Source of the DNA: Bryocella elongata
GTDB taxonomy: Bacteria; Acidobacteriota; Terriglobia; Terriglobales; Acidobacteriaceae
NCBI RefSeq assembly: GCF_900108185.1
Contig: NZ_FNVA01000001.1
Span: 806,001-870,000 of the forward strand
Direction of reading: 5' to 3'
DNA: 64,000 nt
Numbering within the stretch: the first letter of the stretch is position 1; each line of letters begins with the position of its first letter. The position numbers and the translations under genes were made by a program. The notes under the pieces are model-generated. The model was not told where the DNA came from. It searched no databases and was given only the letters and a program-made list of their open reading frames with translations. Below are positions 30,993 to 40,559 of the stretch, piece by piece.

Positions 30993-33980
30993 GTGCGAAA
31001 GCTCATTTTCTTGTTGCTGTTTTCCTGCGTGATGTCGTCGTCGGCCCAGACCGACCGCGCTACAGTGACGGGTACCATCGAGGATTCGATGGGTGCCCGC
31101 GTTCCGGGCGCCAGCGTAGTTGTTTCCGCTGCCGATACGGCCATCGCGCATCAGACCGCCACGAGTGGCGCAGGCGTCTACACGATCTCCGCATTGCGCG
31201 TGGGTAACTACACGGCGGAGATCACGGCGAAGGGCTTCGAGCCCATCCACGTCGAAGCGTTTCAACTCAATGTGGGCCAGACCCTTATATTGAACGTCAC
31301 TTTGCGACCGGAGAGCGTCTCGACACAGGTGGAGGTCATCTCGGCTGACACGGGTCTCGACAAGAACTCCGCGGCATTGGGCATCGTTGTCCAGGGCGGC
31401 CAAATTCGCTCGGTGCCGCTCAATGGGCGTAACTGGGTGAGCTTGATGACGATTACTCCTGGCGTGATCGATTCGGGTACTGGCTCGCAGGACCAGATGC
31501 GCTTCGTCGGCCTCTCCGACGAGGACAATGTCTATCACCTGGATGGTGTGGACATGTCTGGCGTCAATCACTCCTATCAAAAGGTCACAATCCGCTTGCA
31601 GCCTTCCACCGAAGCACTGGCTGAGTTTCGCGCCAATGCTGCGGTGTACAGCGCAGATCAGGGCGGTGAGCCCGGGGGGCAGATGGAACTCGTATCCCGC
31701 AGCGGCGGCGATCGCTTCCATGGCGCCATGTGGGAATTCATCCGCAACAGTGTCTTCGATGCCGCACCGTGGGGCGCCGCAACAGGCCTCCCCGCGCTGC
31801 ACTTGAACAACTTCGGAGCGAACTTGGGCGGCCCAGCGTGGCGCAGCAGGAAGATGTTCTTCTTCGTCAATTGGGAGTCGCTGCGCCAGGACATCAATCA
31901 GCCCATCAACGGCTACGTGCCGAGCGCCTCCTACAGGGCTGCGGTTCTCGCCACGTCCCCCCAACTCGCTCCCATTGTCAATGCGTTTCCGACCTCTACC
32001 GTTACCACCTCCAACGCCAGTGAGAACATCTGGTATGGCAACGGCAAGAATACGCAGACGGAAGACTCCGGCCTCGCTCGCTTCGATTACCAGGTCGATG
32101 CGAAGACTGCGCTCTCCGTCCGCTATATGACGGACCACTTCGTCAACACTGCTCCGTACAGCGCAGGAAACGGATACCTCACTGATACAGGCTTCACGAC
32201 CCTGACGACGCCAAACGTCGTTGTCGACTTGCAGCGTACGTTTTCTCCACGCCTGCTCAATGACTTCAAGTTCGGCGTAAATCGCGCGGCATTCACGCAG
32301 GGTCAGAGCACTGCGCTGCCTATCGCGGTCTCCGTCTCGGGGCTCTCCGCCTTCGGCAATCCCAGCGGCTCGGTGCGCTTCGATAATAGCTTCAACACGG
32401 TGGACGATCTCACCTACACCAAGGGCCGCCACACGCTGAAGGCAGGCGTCTACATTCGTCGCATCCAGGAGAACAAGTCCTCGCCGAACACCTTCAACCA
32501 GACGATCTCTTTCACGAGTCTGCAGAGCTTCCAGAACGACCTGATCGACAGCGACAGCTACAAGGGCTCGGTGCCGCTCACTGGCCAGCGCATGACGGAG
32601 TACTTTGGCTACATCCTCGATCAGTACCAGATGCGTCCGAACCTGATGTGGAACGTGGGCTTGCGCTACGAATACTTTGGCGTGGACCACGAGGTGCTTG
32701 GTCGGGGTGTGCTGGTCGACCCCTTGACGTGCCCTACCGTCACCTGCCCGGCGGGGACACAATGGTACAGTCCCAACCTGCTGGACTTCTCGCCGCGGAT
32801 CAGCGTTACGTGGTCGCCGACGGCGTTGCATGGCAAGACCGTGGTGCGCTCGGGCTTCGGAATCTATGACGGCAACGGCCAGTTCGGGAATCTTGGTCAG
32901 CCGGTAGGCAACATCACCGCAGCGAGCTACACGCTGACGCAGCAGCAGGCTCCGGGCCTCAGCTATCCGCTTGGCACTTACACCGGCGCTATCTCGGAAA
33001 GCTACAGCCCGGCTGCTTCCCCTCGTAACCGCAAGGACCTGCAGATCGACGAATGGACGCTCTCCGTGCAGCACGAGGTGCTGCCGCGGACGCAGGTGAC
33101 GCTCACGTACATCGGAGATTCGCAGTCACACGCCTTCTCTGATTGGACGCTCAATGGCATCAACCCCAACACGAACACGCGTCCCTATGCTGGGTACTCC
33201 ACGCTGGACTACCGCGGCAGCTTCAATCATGCAACGTACCATGCCCTGGATGCGACGATTCAGCGCAACATTCATCCTGGCCTGTTCGTTGAAGCCAACT
33301 ATCAATGGTCGCACTCCATTGATGGCGGCGGTGTCGGTGGCGGCGAGGCTGATATCCCGCAGAACTTCAACTGCCTGCGCTGCGAGCGAGCCTCCAGCGA
33401 CAAGGACATGCGCCACTACTTCACGACCAGCCTGGTGTGGGACCTGCCCATTGGTCGCGGTCACGCGCTGCTCGGCGACGTCCCTTCGCTGGCCAACACT
33501 CTTCTTGGCGGATGGCAGTTGAGCGGTATTGCAGACGCTCGCTCTGGCCTGCCGGTCAATATCCTCATCAGCCGTGCGACGACCGCATTGCCCGATCAGC
33601 TGAACAAGAACCAACGTCCTAATCTTGTGCCTGGGCAGCCGTTGTATCCCACCAATCGCACACCGCAGAACTGGTTCAACGCTGCGGCGTTCTCTACGCC
33701 CGCAAACGGCACGTGGGGTAACACGCCACGCAACTACGGCCGCGCTCCCGGACTCTGGCAGATCGACCCTGCGCTGAGTAAGCGGTTCGCGATCCGCGAG
33801 GGCATGGCGCTCAACTTCCGTGCGGAAGCCTTCAACATCCTCAACCGCGCGCAGTATGGCACGCCGGGCGCCACGGTGGGCACCAGCTCCTTCGGCGTCA
33901 TCACCAGCTCGTTCAATACGGTACCAACAGGTACCGGAACGCCTCGCGAACTTCAGTTCATGCTGAAGTTCGAATACTAA
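30993..33980 (+). CDS. TonB-dependent receptor with carboxypeptidase-regulatory-like domain
   Basis: A 995-residue outer-membrane protein. It starts at GTG 30993, preceded by AGGAG at spacing 6. Signal peptide ends at SSSAQ. Residues about 20-105 are a CarboxypepD_reg-like domain (VTGTIEDSMGARVPGASVVV ... GVYTISALRVGNYTAEI), then the plug (SVPLNGRNWVSLMTITPGV; NVYHLDGVDMSGV) and a large beta-barrel finishing with the aromatic-ended FMLKFEY. This Oar-like architecture is abundant in Acidobacteria and probably imports oligosaccharides or other large substrates. It follows the small secreted protein by 86 bases; a terminator follows its stop. It may be controlled by the divergent two-component system. 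Confidence 0.93.
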   Translation: MRKLIFLLLFSCVMSSSAQTDRATVTGTIEDSMGARVPGASVVVSAADTAIAHQTATSGAGVYTISALRVGNYTAEITAKGFEPIHVEAFQLNVGQTLILNVTLRPESVSTQVEVISADTGLDKNSAALGIVVQGGQIRSVPLNGRNWVSLMTITPGVIDSGTGSQDQMRFVGLSDEDNVYHLDGVDMSGVNHSYQKVTIRLQPSTEALAEFRANAAVYSADQGGEPGGQMELVSRSGGDRFHGAMWEFIRNSVFDAAPWGAATGLPALHLNNFGANLGGPAWRSRKMFFFVNWESLRQDINQPINGYVPSASYRAAVLATSPQLAPIVNAFPTSTVTTSNASENIWYGNGKNTQTEDSGLARFDYQVDAKTALSVRYMTDHFVNTAPYSAGNGYLTDTGFTTLTTPNVVVDLQRTFSPRLLNDFKFGVNRAAFTQGQSTALPIAVSVSGLSAFGNPSGSVRFDNSFNTVDDLTYTKGRHTLKAGVYIRRIQENKSSPNTFNQTISFTSLQSFQNDLIDSDSYKGSVPLTGQRMTEYFGYILDQYQMRPNLMWNVGLRYEYFGVDHEVLGRGVLVDPLTCPTVTCPAGTQWYSPNLLDFSPRISVTWSPTALHGKTVVRSGFGIYDGNGQFGNLGQPVGNITAASYTLTQQQAPGLSYPLGTYTGAISESYSPAASPRNRKDLQIDEWTLSVQHEVLPRTQVTLTYIGDSQSHAFSDWTLNGINPNTNTRPYAGYSTLDYRGSFNHATYHALDATIQRNIHPGLFVEANYQWSHSIDGGGVGGGEADIPQNFNCLRCERASSDKDMRHYFTTSLVWDLPIGRGHALLGDVPSLANTLLGGWQLSGIADARSGLPVNILISRATTALPDQLNKNQRPNLVPGQPLYPTNRTPQNWFNAAAFSTPANGTWGNTPRNYGRAPGLWQIDPALSKRFAIREGMALNFRAEAFNILNRAQYGTPGATVGTSSFGVITSSFNTVPTGTGTPRELQFMLKFEY

Positions 33981-33989
33981 GTCTTCCCC

Positions 33990-34027
33990 GGCCCTCCACG
34001 GCATCATTCGTGGAGGGCCACTTTTCC
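33990..34027 (+). terminator. Terminator between TonB receptor and YncE-like gene
   Basis: The 11-base arms GGCCCTCCACG and CGTGGAGGGCC enclose an 8-base loop (GCATCATT) and are followed by ACTTTTCC. The stem begins 9 bases after the receptor stop and ends 19 bases before the next ATG, so it could end or attenuate transcription into yncE. Confidence 0.8.
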
Positions 34028-34037
34028 TGGAGGAAAT

Positions 34038-35093
34038 GTGAAACTGTCCCTCACTCCCACGCTTAAGCTTCCGCTTGGCATCGCTGCTGTCGCTCTGTTC
34101 TCTCTTGTTTTCCATCCCGCTTTCGCGGAGACGCCCGTCACGCTGCTGCGGACGATCTACCTGCCGGAGATCACCGGGGACTTCGACCACTTCGCCGTCG
34201 ATCTCAAGCGCAACCACCTCTTCGTCTCTGCCGAGGTACACCACTCCGTTGAGATGTTCGACCTGCACACCGGCGAGCACCTGCGCAGCCTGAGCGGCTA
34301 TAAGACCCCCCACACGCTGGCCTTCGATGCGAAGAAGGATGAACTATTGGTGTGCGATGGTGGCGACTCCTCGCTGCTGGTGGTCGATCCTTCCGACTTC
34401 CACCGCATTGATCGCATACAGCTCGTCGATGGCTCTGCGACCGGCAAAGGAGACTCGCCCGATGCGGGTTACTATGACGCTGCCACGCGATTGCTCTACA
34501 TCGGCAACGGTGGCGCCTCGGCGGATCTCCCCAACTCAACGATCTCTGTTTTCTCGCCGGAAGCTGGCAAGATCATCGCGAACATCGACATTCCTGGAAA
34601 TAACGTGGAGAGCATCGTCGTCGATGACGCGCACCGCCGCCTCTACGTCAACATCCGCGACAAGCGAGAGATTGGAGTTGTCGACCTCGAAGCGAACAAG
34701 GTCATCGCGATCTGGACCGTCGATGGCCTCAACAAGAACACAGCGATGTCTATGGATAAGGCCACAGGCCGGCTTTTTGTCGCCGGCCGCAACCCCGGCC
34801 TTTTCTATGTCTTCGATGTGAATACCGGCAAGGTCGTCGCGCAGATGCCGTGCGTGAACGTGAACGACGACATGATCTTCGATGCCTCCAGTAAGCGAGT
34901 CTATGTCTCGGGACTCGGTGGCTTGAGCGTCTTCCACGAGGACACACCGGACCGCTACACGGAGCTTCTCAACCTGCCCACCAACGGAGGCAAGACCTCC
35001 GCGTATGTGCCCTCGCTCCACCAGTTGTTCGTCATCCATCCAAAGACGGATGTCGACGTTGCGGCGTTGCTGGTCTACAAGGTCAATCCATAG
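34038..35093 (+). CDS. YncE-family seven-bladed beta-propeller, secreted
   Basis: A 351-residue protein with a signal peptide (LGIAAVALFSLVFHPAFAE). The rest is made of repeated beta-propeller blades: FDHFAVDLKRNHLFVSAEVHHSVEMFDL, TPHTLAFDAKKDELLVCDGGDSSLLVVDP, and VESIVVDDAHRRLYVNIRDKREIGVVDL, typical of YncE/40-residue YVTN repeats. Such proteins bind ligands or other proteins at the periplasm and often accompany TonB receptors. It follows the TonB receptor after a hairpin terminator; read-through expression would couple them. No enzymatic residues are evident. Confidence 0.85.
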   Translation: MKLSLTPTLKLPLGIAAVALFSLVFHPAFAETPVTLLRTIYLPEITGDFDHFAVDLKRNHLFVSAEVHHSVEMFDLHTGEHLRSLSGYKTPHTLAFDAKKDELLVCDGGDSSLLVVDPSDFHRIDRIQLVDGSATGKGDSPDAGYYDAATRLLYIGNGGASADLPNSTISVFSPEAGKIIANIDIPGNNVESIVVDDAHRRLYVNIRDKREIGVVDLEANKVIAIWTVDGLNKNTAMSMDKATGRLFVAGRNPGLFYVFDVNTGKVVAQMPCVNVNDDMIFDASSKRVYVSGLGGLSVFHEDTPDRYTELLNLPTNGGKTSAYVPSLHQLFVIHPKTDVDVAALLVYKVNP

Positions 35094-35325
35094 GCAAATC
35101 TCTTCCTGGTGCAGAGCGGATGGGAGAAGAACAGATGACAGCCGTCTGAAGCCCTGAAAACTCTGGGATTCGCGCACCACGGCCCACGTCTTCTGCCAAC
35201 GGCCAGATGCGGCGTCAATCGCCGCATCTCCACCATGACGTCGACGCTCGTGATCACGGGAGTCAGCGGAACGACTCGGTCAAATTACGATCTCTATTTC
35301 CTCGACGTCAGATTGAGGGGAGAAA

Positions 35326-36279
35326 TCAATCTCTTCGGGTGTCAGGGAAGAGCTGACTGATAAACCGTTCCGTGCCGCTTGTCCAGGTGGGCATAACGAA
35401 ACCCAGGTCTTTGTGAATGCGATGGCAGTTCAAGCGTGAGTTGAGCGGCCTCTTCGCCGGCGTTGGATAGTCGCTCGTGGGAATTGGAACCAGCTTCGCG
35501 AAGGTCTTCTTTGGTTCGCACTGCTGCGCAAGGCGAAGGACCTCATTGGCGAAACCACACCATGATGTCTCTCCCGCATTGCAGGCGTGATAGACGCCCC
35601 CCAGGCCGGTTCTGAGCACGTCGCCAGGGTCACCCCCGCGCTCTGCTGCAACGATCGTGTGGAGTGTAAGGGCAGCCAGATCGTCGGCCAGCGTAGGAGC
35701 TCCGATCTGGTCGGCCACGATGTTCATCTGAGCCCGGTCGCCTGCCAGTCGAAGAATCGTGAGAGGGAAGTTCTTTCCGCCCGCGGCATAGACCCAACTC
35801 GTTCTGAAGATCACATGTGGAGCTCCACTCGCAGCCAGAGCCTGCTCGCCTGCAAGCTTCGTCGCCCCATAGACATTCTGAGGTGCCTTGGGGTCGTCTT
35901 CCTTCCACGGGATCGTACCCTCGCCGGAAAACACGTAGTCAGTCGAGAAGTGCACGACACCCGCCCCGACCGAGGCTGCCGCTTCGCCGATGATCCCGGG
36001 GGCGATCGCATTGATCGCTGCTGCAGACGCTTCATCGGACTCAGCTTTGTCTACCTGCGTGTAGGCCGCAGGATTGAGAATCCAGCCCGGCTCGTGAGCA
36101 CGGATGTAGGTCCGAATGGAGTCGGGGTCGCTGAGGTCTAGATCGTGGCGCCCGGGCGTCAACAGCGGGCGGCCTGTTTCTCGCAGCAGCGATACCAGGG
36201 CGCCACCCACCTGACCGGTGGCGCCTGTAATCAGAACGGGGCGGGGAACCTGCATGCCAGGCCTGTCCAAAGAGGTCAT
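35326..36279 (-). CDS. rfbD: dTDP-4-dehydrorhamnose reductase
   Basis: A 317-residue NAD(P)H enzyme catalysing the final step of dTDP-L-rhamnose synthesis. The Rossmann motif TGATGQVGGAL lies at about 19-29; further signatures are STDYVFSGEG (VFDG-type) and the catalytic YGATKLAGE (Tyr/Lys). A slightly extended N-terminal (MTSLDRPGMQVPRP) precedes it; the true start could be internal. It lies 15 bases downstream of rfbB on the same strand, so they form an operon. The other two pathway genes, rfbA and rfbC, are not in the window. Confidence 0.92.
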   Translation of the reverse strand: MTSLDRPGMQVPRPVLITGATGQVGGALVSLLRETGRPLLTPGRHDLDLSDPDSIRTYIRAHEPGWILNPAAYTQVDKAESDEASAAAINAIAPGIIGEAAASVGAGVVHFSTDYVFSGEGTIPWKEDDPKAPQNVYGATKLAGEQALAASGAPHVIFRTSWVYAAGGKNFPLTILRLAGDRAQMNIVADQIGAPTLADDLAALTLHTIVAAERGGDPGDVLRTGLGGVYHACNAGETSWCGFANEVLRLAQQCEPKKTFAKLVPIPTSDYPTPAKRPLNSRLNCHRIHKDLGFVMPTWTSGTERFISQLFPDTRRD

Positions 36280-36294
36280 GAGTGAATTCGAGTC

Positions 36295-37380
36295 CTAGGC
36301 ACGATCGCTGTAGTTGGTGTCGATCCACTTGAGGTATTCGCCGCTCTTCACGGAGTCGATCCATTCGGTGTTCTCGAGATACCAGGAGACCGTCTTGCGC
36401 AAGCCGGTCTCGAAGCTCTCCTGCGGATGCCAACCAAGTTCACCTTCGATCTTCGTTGCGTCGATGGCATAACGGCGGTCATGGCCGGGACGATCCTGCA
36501 CGAAGCGGATGAGCTGGGAGTGGGGACGATACTTGGACTCGGGCACAAGCTCATCGAGCAGCGCGCAGAGCGTGTTCACAACGTCAAGATTCGCGCGCTG
36601 GTTGCAGCCGCCGACGTTATACGTCTCTCCGACTCGCCCCTTTTCGAGCACAGTGCGAATGGCAGAGCAGTGATCCTTGACGTACAGCCAGTCGCGCACC
36701 TGCTGCCCATCGCCGTAGACCGGTAATGGCTTGCCGTCGAGAGCGTTGAGGATCATTAGCGGGATCAGCTTCTCAGGGAAATGATACGGCCCGTAATTGT
36801 TCGAGCAGTTCGTCATGGTCGTGGGCAGGCCATAGGTATGGTGCCACGCGCGCACGAGGTGATCGCTGGCCGCCTTGGAAGCGGCATAGGGGCTGTTGGG
36901 TGCGTAGGGCGTGTTCTCGTGGAACGCGGGATCCTGGGGCTCGAGCGTCCCATAGACTTCGTCCGTCGAGACGTGATGAAAGCGGAATGCGGCCCGCTCG
37001 GCGCCATCGAGAGTGTCGTAGTGTTCACGTGCAGCCTTCAGCAGCTGGAAGGTGCCATCGATGTTTGTCTTGAGAAAAGCTTCCGGTCCGAGGATGGAAC
37101 GATCCACGTGGCTCTCGGCTGCGAAATGGACGATGGCACGGAAGCGGTGCCTTTGGAAGAGCCCGCGAAGCAGCTCTCCATCGCAGATGTCGCCGTGGAC
37201 AAAGGTGTAATCAGGATTGCCTTCGAGAGAACTGAGCGTAAGTGGATTCGCAGCGTAGGTAAGTTTGTCCAGGTTAACCAGCGGTCCTGCCCCGATCGCA
37301 AACCAGTCGAGGACAAAGTTTGCGCCGATGAAACCAGCGCCGCCGGTCACGAGAATGGGGGCGTTGTGGGGATCGCTCAT
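36295..37380 (-). CDS. rfbB: dTDP-glucose 4,6-dehydratase
   Basis: A 361-residue short-chain dehydrogenase. ATG at 37380 has GGAGG eight bases upstream; the open frame further upstream is unneeded. The NAD-binding motif [11 protein letters not shown] starts at about residue 12, STDEVYG marks the catalytic Asp-Glu region and [13 protein letters not shown] carries the YxxxK pair. The enzyme converts dTDP-glucose to dTDP-4-keto-6-deoxyglucose, the substrate of RmlC/RfbC. Together with rfbD it supplies rhamnose to surface polysaccharide, in keeping with the nearby flippase. Confidence 0.93.
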   Translation of the reverse strand: MSDPHNAPILVTGGAGFIGANFVLDWFAIGAGPLVNLDKLTYAANPLTLSSLEGNPDYTFVHGDICDGELLRGLFQRHRFRAIVHFAAESHVDRSILGPEAFLKTNIDGTFQLLKAAREHYDTLDGAERAAFRFHHVSTDEVYGTLEPQDPAFHENTPYAPNSPYAASKAASDHLVRAWHHTYGLPTTMTNCSNNYGPYHFPEKLIPLMILNALDGKPLPVYGDGQQVRDWLYVKDHCSAIRTVLEKGRVGETYNVGGCNQRANLDVVNTLCALLDELVPESKYRPHSQLIRFVQDRPGHDRRYAIDATKIEGELGWHPQESFETGLRKTVSWYLENTEWIDSVKSGEYLKWIDTNYSDRA

Positions 37381-37635
37381 GAGATCGCCTCCGTGAAGAA
37401 ATGTGCGCCTGATTCCAGCGCAATCGAGTGTGATTGCCAACCACTGAACACTTGATTCTGGTTCATTGTAGCGGCATGCTCCGCACCATCAGGTAATGCC
37501 AGGCCGGCATCCTCATCGCGGCTGCCTGCGATACACTGACAATCCAGCAGGTTCCCCCGAAATCAAAGACTTTCATTCGACGGGTTCCCTGGCACGGGGA
37601 ACAGATACGCTGCAGTTGGACGCCCGGGGAGGCGA

Positions 37636-38907
37636 ATGGCCGGAGGAACTCTCAAGCGGGATACCTTGTGGATGATGGGAGGAAACTTCCTCTCGCTTGG
37701 TTTTCAGGCCGTCTACTTCGTGCTGATCGGAAGAGCCATTGGAAGCACGCAATACGGTCTATTTGTTGGCGTCGCCAGTTTCCTCAGCGTCTTCGGTCAG
37801 TTCAGTACGATGGGCATGGAACTCATCCTCGTCCGGGATGTGAGTCGCGACCGCGAGCACTTTGCCAGGTATTGGGGTACGTCCCTCAGGGTCATTCTGC
37901 TGGGCTTCGTGGTGACGACGACGGCGTCGCTTGCGTTGGGACGTTTCTTCCTCGACAAGAGTGTGTACCACCTGATCCCGGGAATTGCGGTCGCTGATCT
38001 GTTGTTTGCGAAGATCGCCTTGATGGCGAGCAAAGCGTTCCAGGGTGTGGGAGATTTTGCCCGCAGTGCGAACGTCTCTGTCCTGACGAATGTGAGCAAG
38101 GCGATCACTGCGGCCTGCCTTTACGGCTACGTGCTCTTCACGAAGATGCCATCCTCGGCGCAGACCTGGACGCACGTGTACTGGATCGCCTCGATGGTCT
38201 CGGCGGTGGTTGCGTTCGCACTGGTTACGATCTACATCGGTCCCGCGGGGAGAGGGCACATCGATCGTCGGAGCCTGGTGGAAGGGCTCGGCTTCATGAC
38301 CTCGAACAGCTCGATTTCGATCTACAACGACATCGATAAGACGATTCTGGTCAGCCGCGGTATGGACGAGGCGGCGGGTACATATTCCGCGGCATATCGC
38401 ATCGTCGATGTTGCAAGTTCACCGATCTACAGCGTCTATTCTGCAGCATTTCCAGCGTTCTTCCGCGAAGGAGCCAAGGGAATGCGCTACGCGATGCAGA
38501 TGGCGCTCAAGATCTCGCGCAAGACTATACCGTTCTCTCTGGCCGCTGCGGGATTGATGTTCGTTTCAGCAGGCCTGCTGCCTTATATCTTTGGCCAGAG
38601 CTTTGCCGGATCGGTCGCCGCGCTTCGGTGGCTATGCCTGCTGCCTTTGATACGCTCCCTGCATTACGCCGGCGGTATGACCCTCACCGCGTCGGTGTCG
38701 CAGTGGTACAGAACGGTGCAGCAGGTCTTTGTCGCCCTCCTCAACGTGGGCTTGAATCTATGGCTCATACCGCATTACTCCTGGAGGGGCGCGGCTGCGG
38801 CGAGTCTGATCTCCGATGGAACATTAGCGGCGCTGAACTGGATCTCGGTACTGTGGCTCATGCGATCGCAGGAACGACGCTGGCGGGCCGCGGCGTCACA
38901 AGCCTGA
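37636..38907 (+). CDS. Wzx-like polysaccharide flippase (MATE/MVF-type)
   Basis: A 423-residue integral membrane protein with about 12 transmembrane segments. The start is at ATG 37636 with GGGGAGG upstream. N-terminal GTLKRDTLWMMGGNFLSLGFQAVYFVLIGRAIG, a later SNSSISIYNDIDKTILVSR and the repeated helical pattern match oligosaccharide flippases (RfbX/Wzx) that move lipid-linked glycan units across the inner membrane. It diverges from rfbB/rfbD, fitting a role in rhamnose-containing glycan export, and is followed on the same strand by a GH125 gene. Substrate specificity cannot be read. Confidence 0.85.
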   Translation: MAGGTLKRDTLWMMGGNFLSLGFQAVYFVLIGRAIGSTQYGLFVGVASFLSVFGQFSTMGMELILVRDVSRDREHFARYWGTSLRVILLGFVVTTTASLALGRFFLDKSVYHLIPGIAVADLLFAKIALMASKAFQGVGDFARSANVSVLTNVSKAITAACLYGYVLFTKMPSSAQTWTHVYWIASMVSAVVAFALVTIYIGPAGRGHIDRRSLVEGLGFMTSNSSISIYNDIDKTILVSRGMDEAAGTYSAAYRIVDVASSPIYSVYSAAFPAFFREGAKGMRYAMQMALKISRKTIPFSLAAAGLMFVSAGLLPYIFGQSFAGSVAALRWLCLLPLIRSLHYAGGMTLTASVSQWYRTVQQVFVALLNVGLNLWLIPHYSWRGAAAASLISDGTLAALNWISVLWLMRSQERRWRAAASQA

Positions 38908-38994
38908 ATCGTAACTCCGGCATTCGCCGGGCATCGGGTTCCTTATGCTCAAGTGGCGTGCCGAGGTACCTCTCCATCAGGCATACTCGGTAGG

Positions 38995-40443
38995 ATGAAT
39001 CGCTGGAATGATCGCAGCAGGCGGACCTTTCTGAAAGCAGTGGGAGTTTCCGGCGTGATGGCTGCCAGGCCCGCATGGAGTGCCATGGGCGCAATGCTTC
39101 CCGCGGCTGGCTCGTACCCCTCGAAGCGCCCCAGTCAGGCCGATCGCAAGTTCTCGAGCCCGGCGGTCGAGGCTTTCCTGGACCGAGTGTCGGCGCGCAT
39201 CCCTGATCCTGAGCTCGCCTGGATCTTTCGCAACTGCTATCCGAATACGCTGGACACAACCGTCCAGCCAGGCACGTTTGAAGGCAAGCCCGACACTGCC
39301 GTCCTCACCGGCGACATCGCAGCCATGTGGCTGCGCGACTCCTCCGCCCAGGTCTGGCCATATCTTCCGTTGCTCAAGGAAGACACGCGCCTTCGTGCCC
39401 TGATCGAAGGCGTTATCCGCCGCCAGGCTCGTTGTCTGCTGATCGACACCTACGCGAACGCCTTTATGGCAGACCTCAATGCGCCGCCACTGGAGTGGAG
39501 CGTGAAGGACCGCACCGAGATGAAGCAGGGTGTCGGCGAGCGCAAGTACGAACTCGACTCGCTCTGCTATCCGATCCGGTTGGCGCATGGGTACTGGCGT
39601 GCCACGGGAGATACCAGCCCCTTCGACACGCGCTGGAAGAAGGCGATGCTTGCCGTTCTGAACACCATGCGCGTGCAACAGAGGAAGCACGGAGACGGGC
39701 CTTACCGCTTCCAGCGCAACGCGGAAAATCCCACTGACACTCTGATCAATGGCATCGGTTCGCCCGGGAATCCGGTGGGCCTGATCGCCTCATGCTTCCG
39801 GCCGTCAGACGATGCGTGCCTCCTTCCTTTCCTCGTCCCTTCAAACCTCTTTGCCGTCACGAGCCTCCAGCAACTGGCGAAGATGGCCAACGACATTCTC
39901 TTCGACGCTGCGATGGCCAACCAGGCCACGGCGTTGGCCAACGAAGTGTCGGCAGCTCTCAAGGAACACGCCATCGTGGACACGCCGCAAGGCACGGTGT
40001 GGGCTTATGAGGTGGATGGTTTCGGCGGGCAGGTGCTGATGGACGATGCAAACGTCCCCAGTCTGCTTGGCCTCCCGTACATCGAGAGTTCGCCCGATGT
40101 TTCTCTATACCTGCGCACGCGATCCATGCTGTGGAGCGAACGTAACCCGTGGTTCTTCCGCGGTAGCGCAGGGGAGGGAATCGGCGGCCCTCACGTCGGC
40201 AGGGACAGTGTCTGGCCGATGTCGCAGATCATCTACGCTCTCACCAGCAACTCCGACGACGAGATTCGTCAGGCGGTGCAGAGGCTCAAAGCTTCCACCG
40301 CCGGCACTGGCTTCATGCACGAGAGCTACAACAAGGACGACGTAACCCGCTTCACGCGGTCGTGGTTCGCATGGGCCAACACGCTGTTTGGAGAGCTCGT
40401 AGCGAAGGTCGCCATGTCGAAGCCCGAGCTATTGCAGCGCTAA
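38995..40443 (+). CDS. GH125 exo-alpha-mannosidase-like protein, Tat-exported
   Basis: A 482-residue glycoside hydrolase. The start at 38995 gives a twin-arginine signal (SRRTFLKAVGVSGVMAA) with a weak ribosome-binding site. The body matches family GH125: LTGDIAAMWLRDSSAQVWPYL, a later LIDTYANAFMADLNAPP and the C-terminal GGPHVGRDSVWPMSQI. GH125 enzymes are metal-independent exo-alpha-1,6-mannosidases acting on mannan or N-glycan-like structures. It follows the flippase by 87 bases. Together with the GH1 enzyme downstream it probably trims exported or environmental glycans in the periplasm. Confidence 0.87.
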   Translation: MNRWNDRSRRTFLKAVGVSGVMAARPAWSAMGAMLPAAGSYPSKRPSQADRKFSSPAVEAFLDRVSARIPDPELAWIFRNCYPNTLDTTVQPGTFEGKPDTAVLTGDIAAMWLRDSSAQVWPYLPLLKEDTRLRALIEGVIRRQARCLLIDTYANAFMADLNAPPLEWSVKDRTEMKQGVGERKYELDSLCYPIRLAHGYWRATGDTSPFDTRWKKAMLAVLNTMRVQQRKHGDGPYRFQRNAENPTDTLINGIGSPGNPVGLIASCFRPSDDACLLPFLVPSNLFAVTSLQQLAKMANDILFDAAMANQATALANEVSAALKEHAIVDTPQGTVWAYEVDGFGGQVLMDDANVPSLLGLPYIESSPDVSLYLRTRSMLWSERNPWFFRGSAGEGIGGPHVGRDSVWPMSQIIYALTSNSDDEIRQAVQRLKASTAGTGFMHESYNKDDVTRFTRSWFAWANTLFGELVAKVAMSKPELLQR

Positions 40444-40559
40444 AGCTTCCAGCCTCTGCTCAAACGTTTTCCTTCGCACGATTCAGCCGATCCGTTTAGG
40501 ATGGCTGCGGCAACGTGCAGGCACTTGTTGCCCACGCACGAAACCCGGAGAATCTGAAG

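Noticed and set aside
30804..33074. 756-codon open frame on the minus strand within the TonB receptor gene
   Set aside because: Antisense shadow of a high-GC3 gene; composition is Arg/Val/His-rich, no ribosome-binding site and no recognisable domain.
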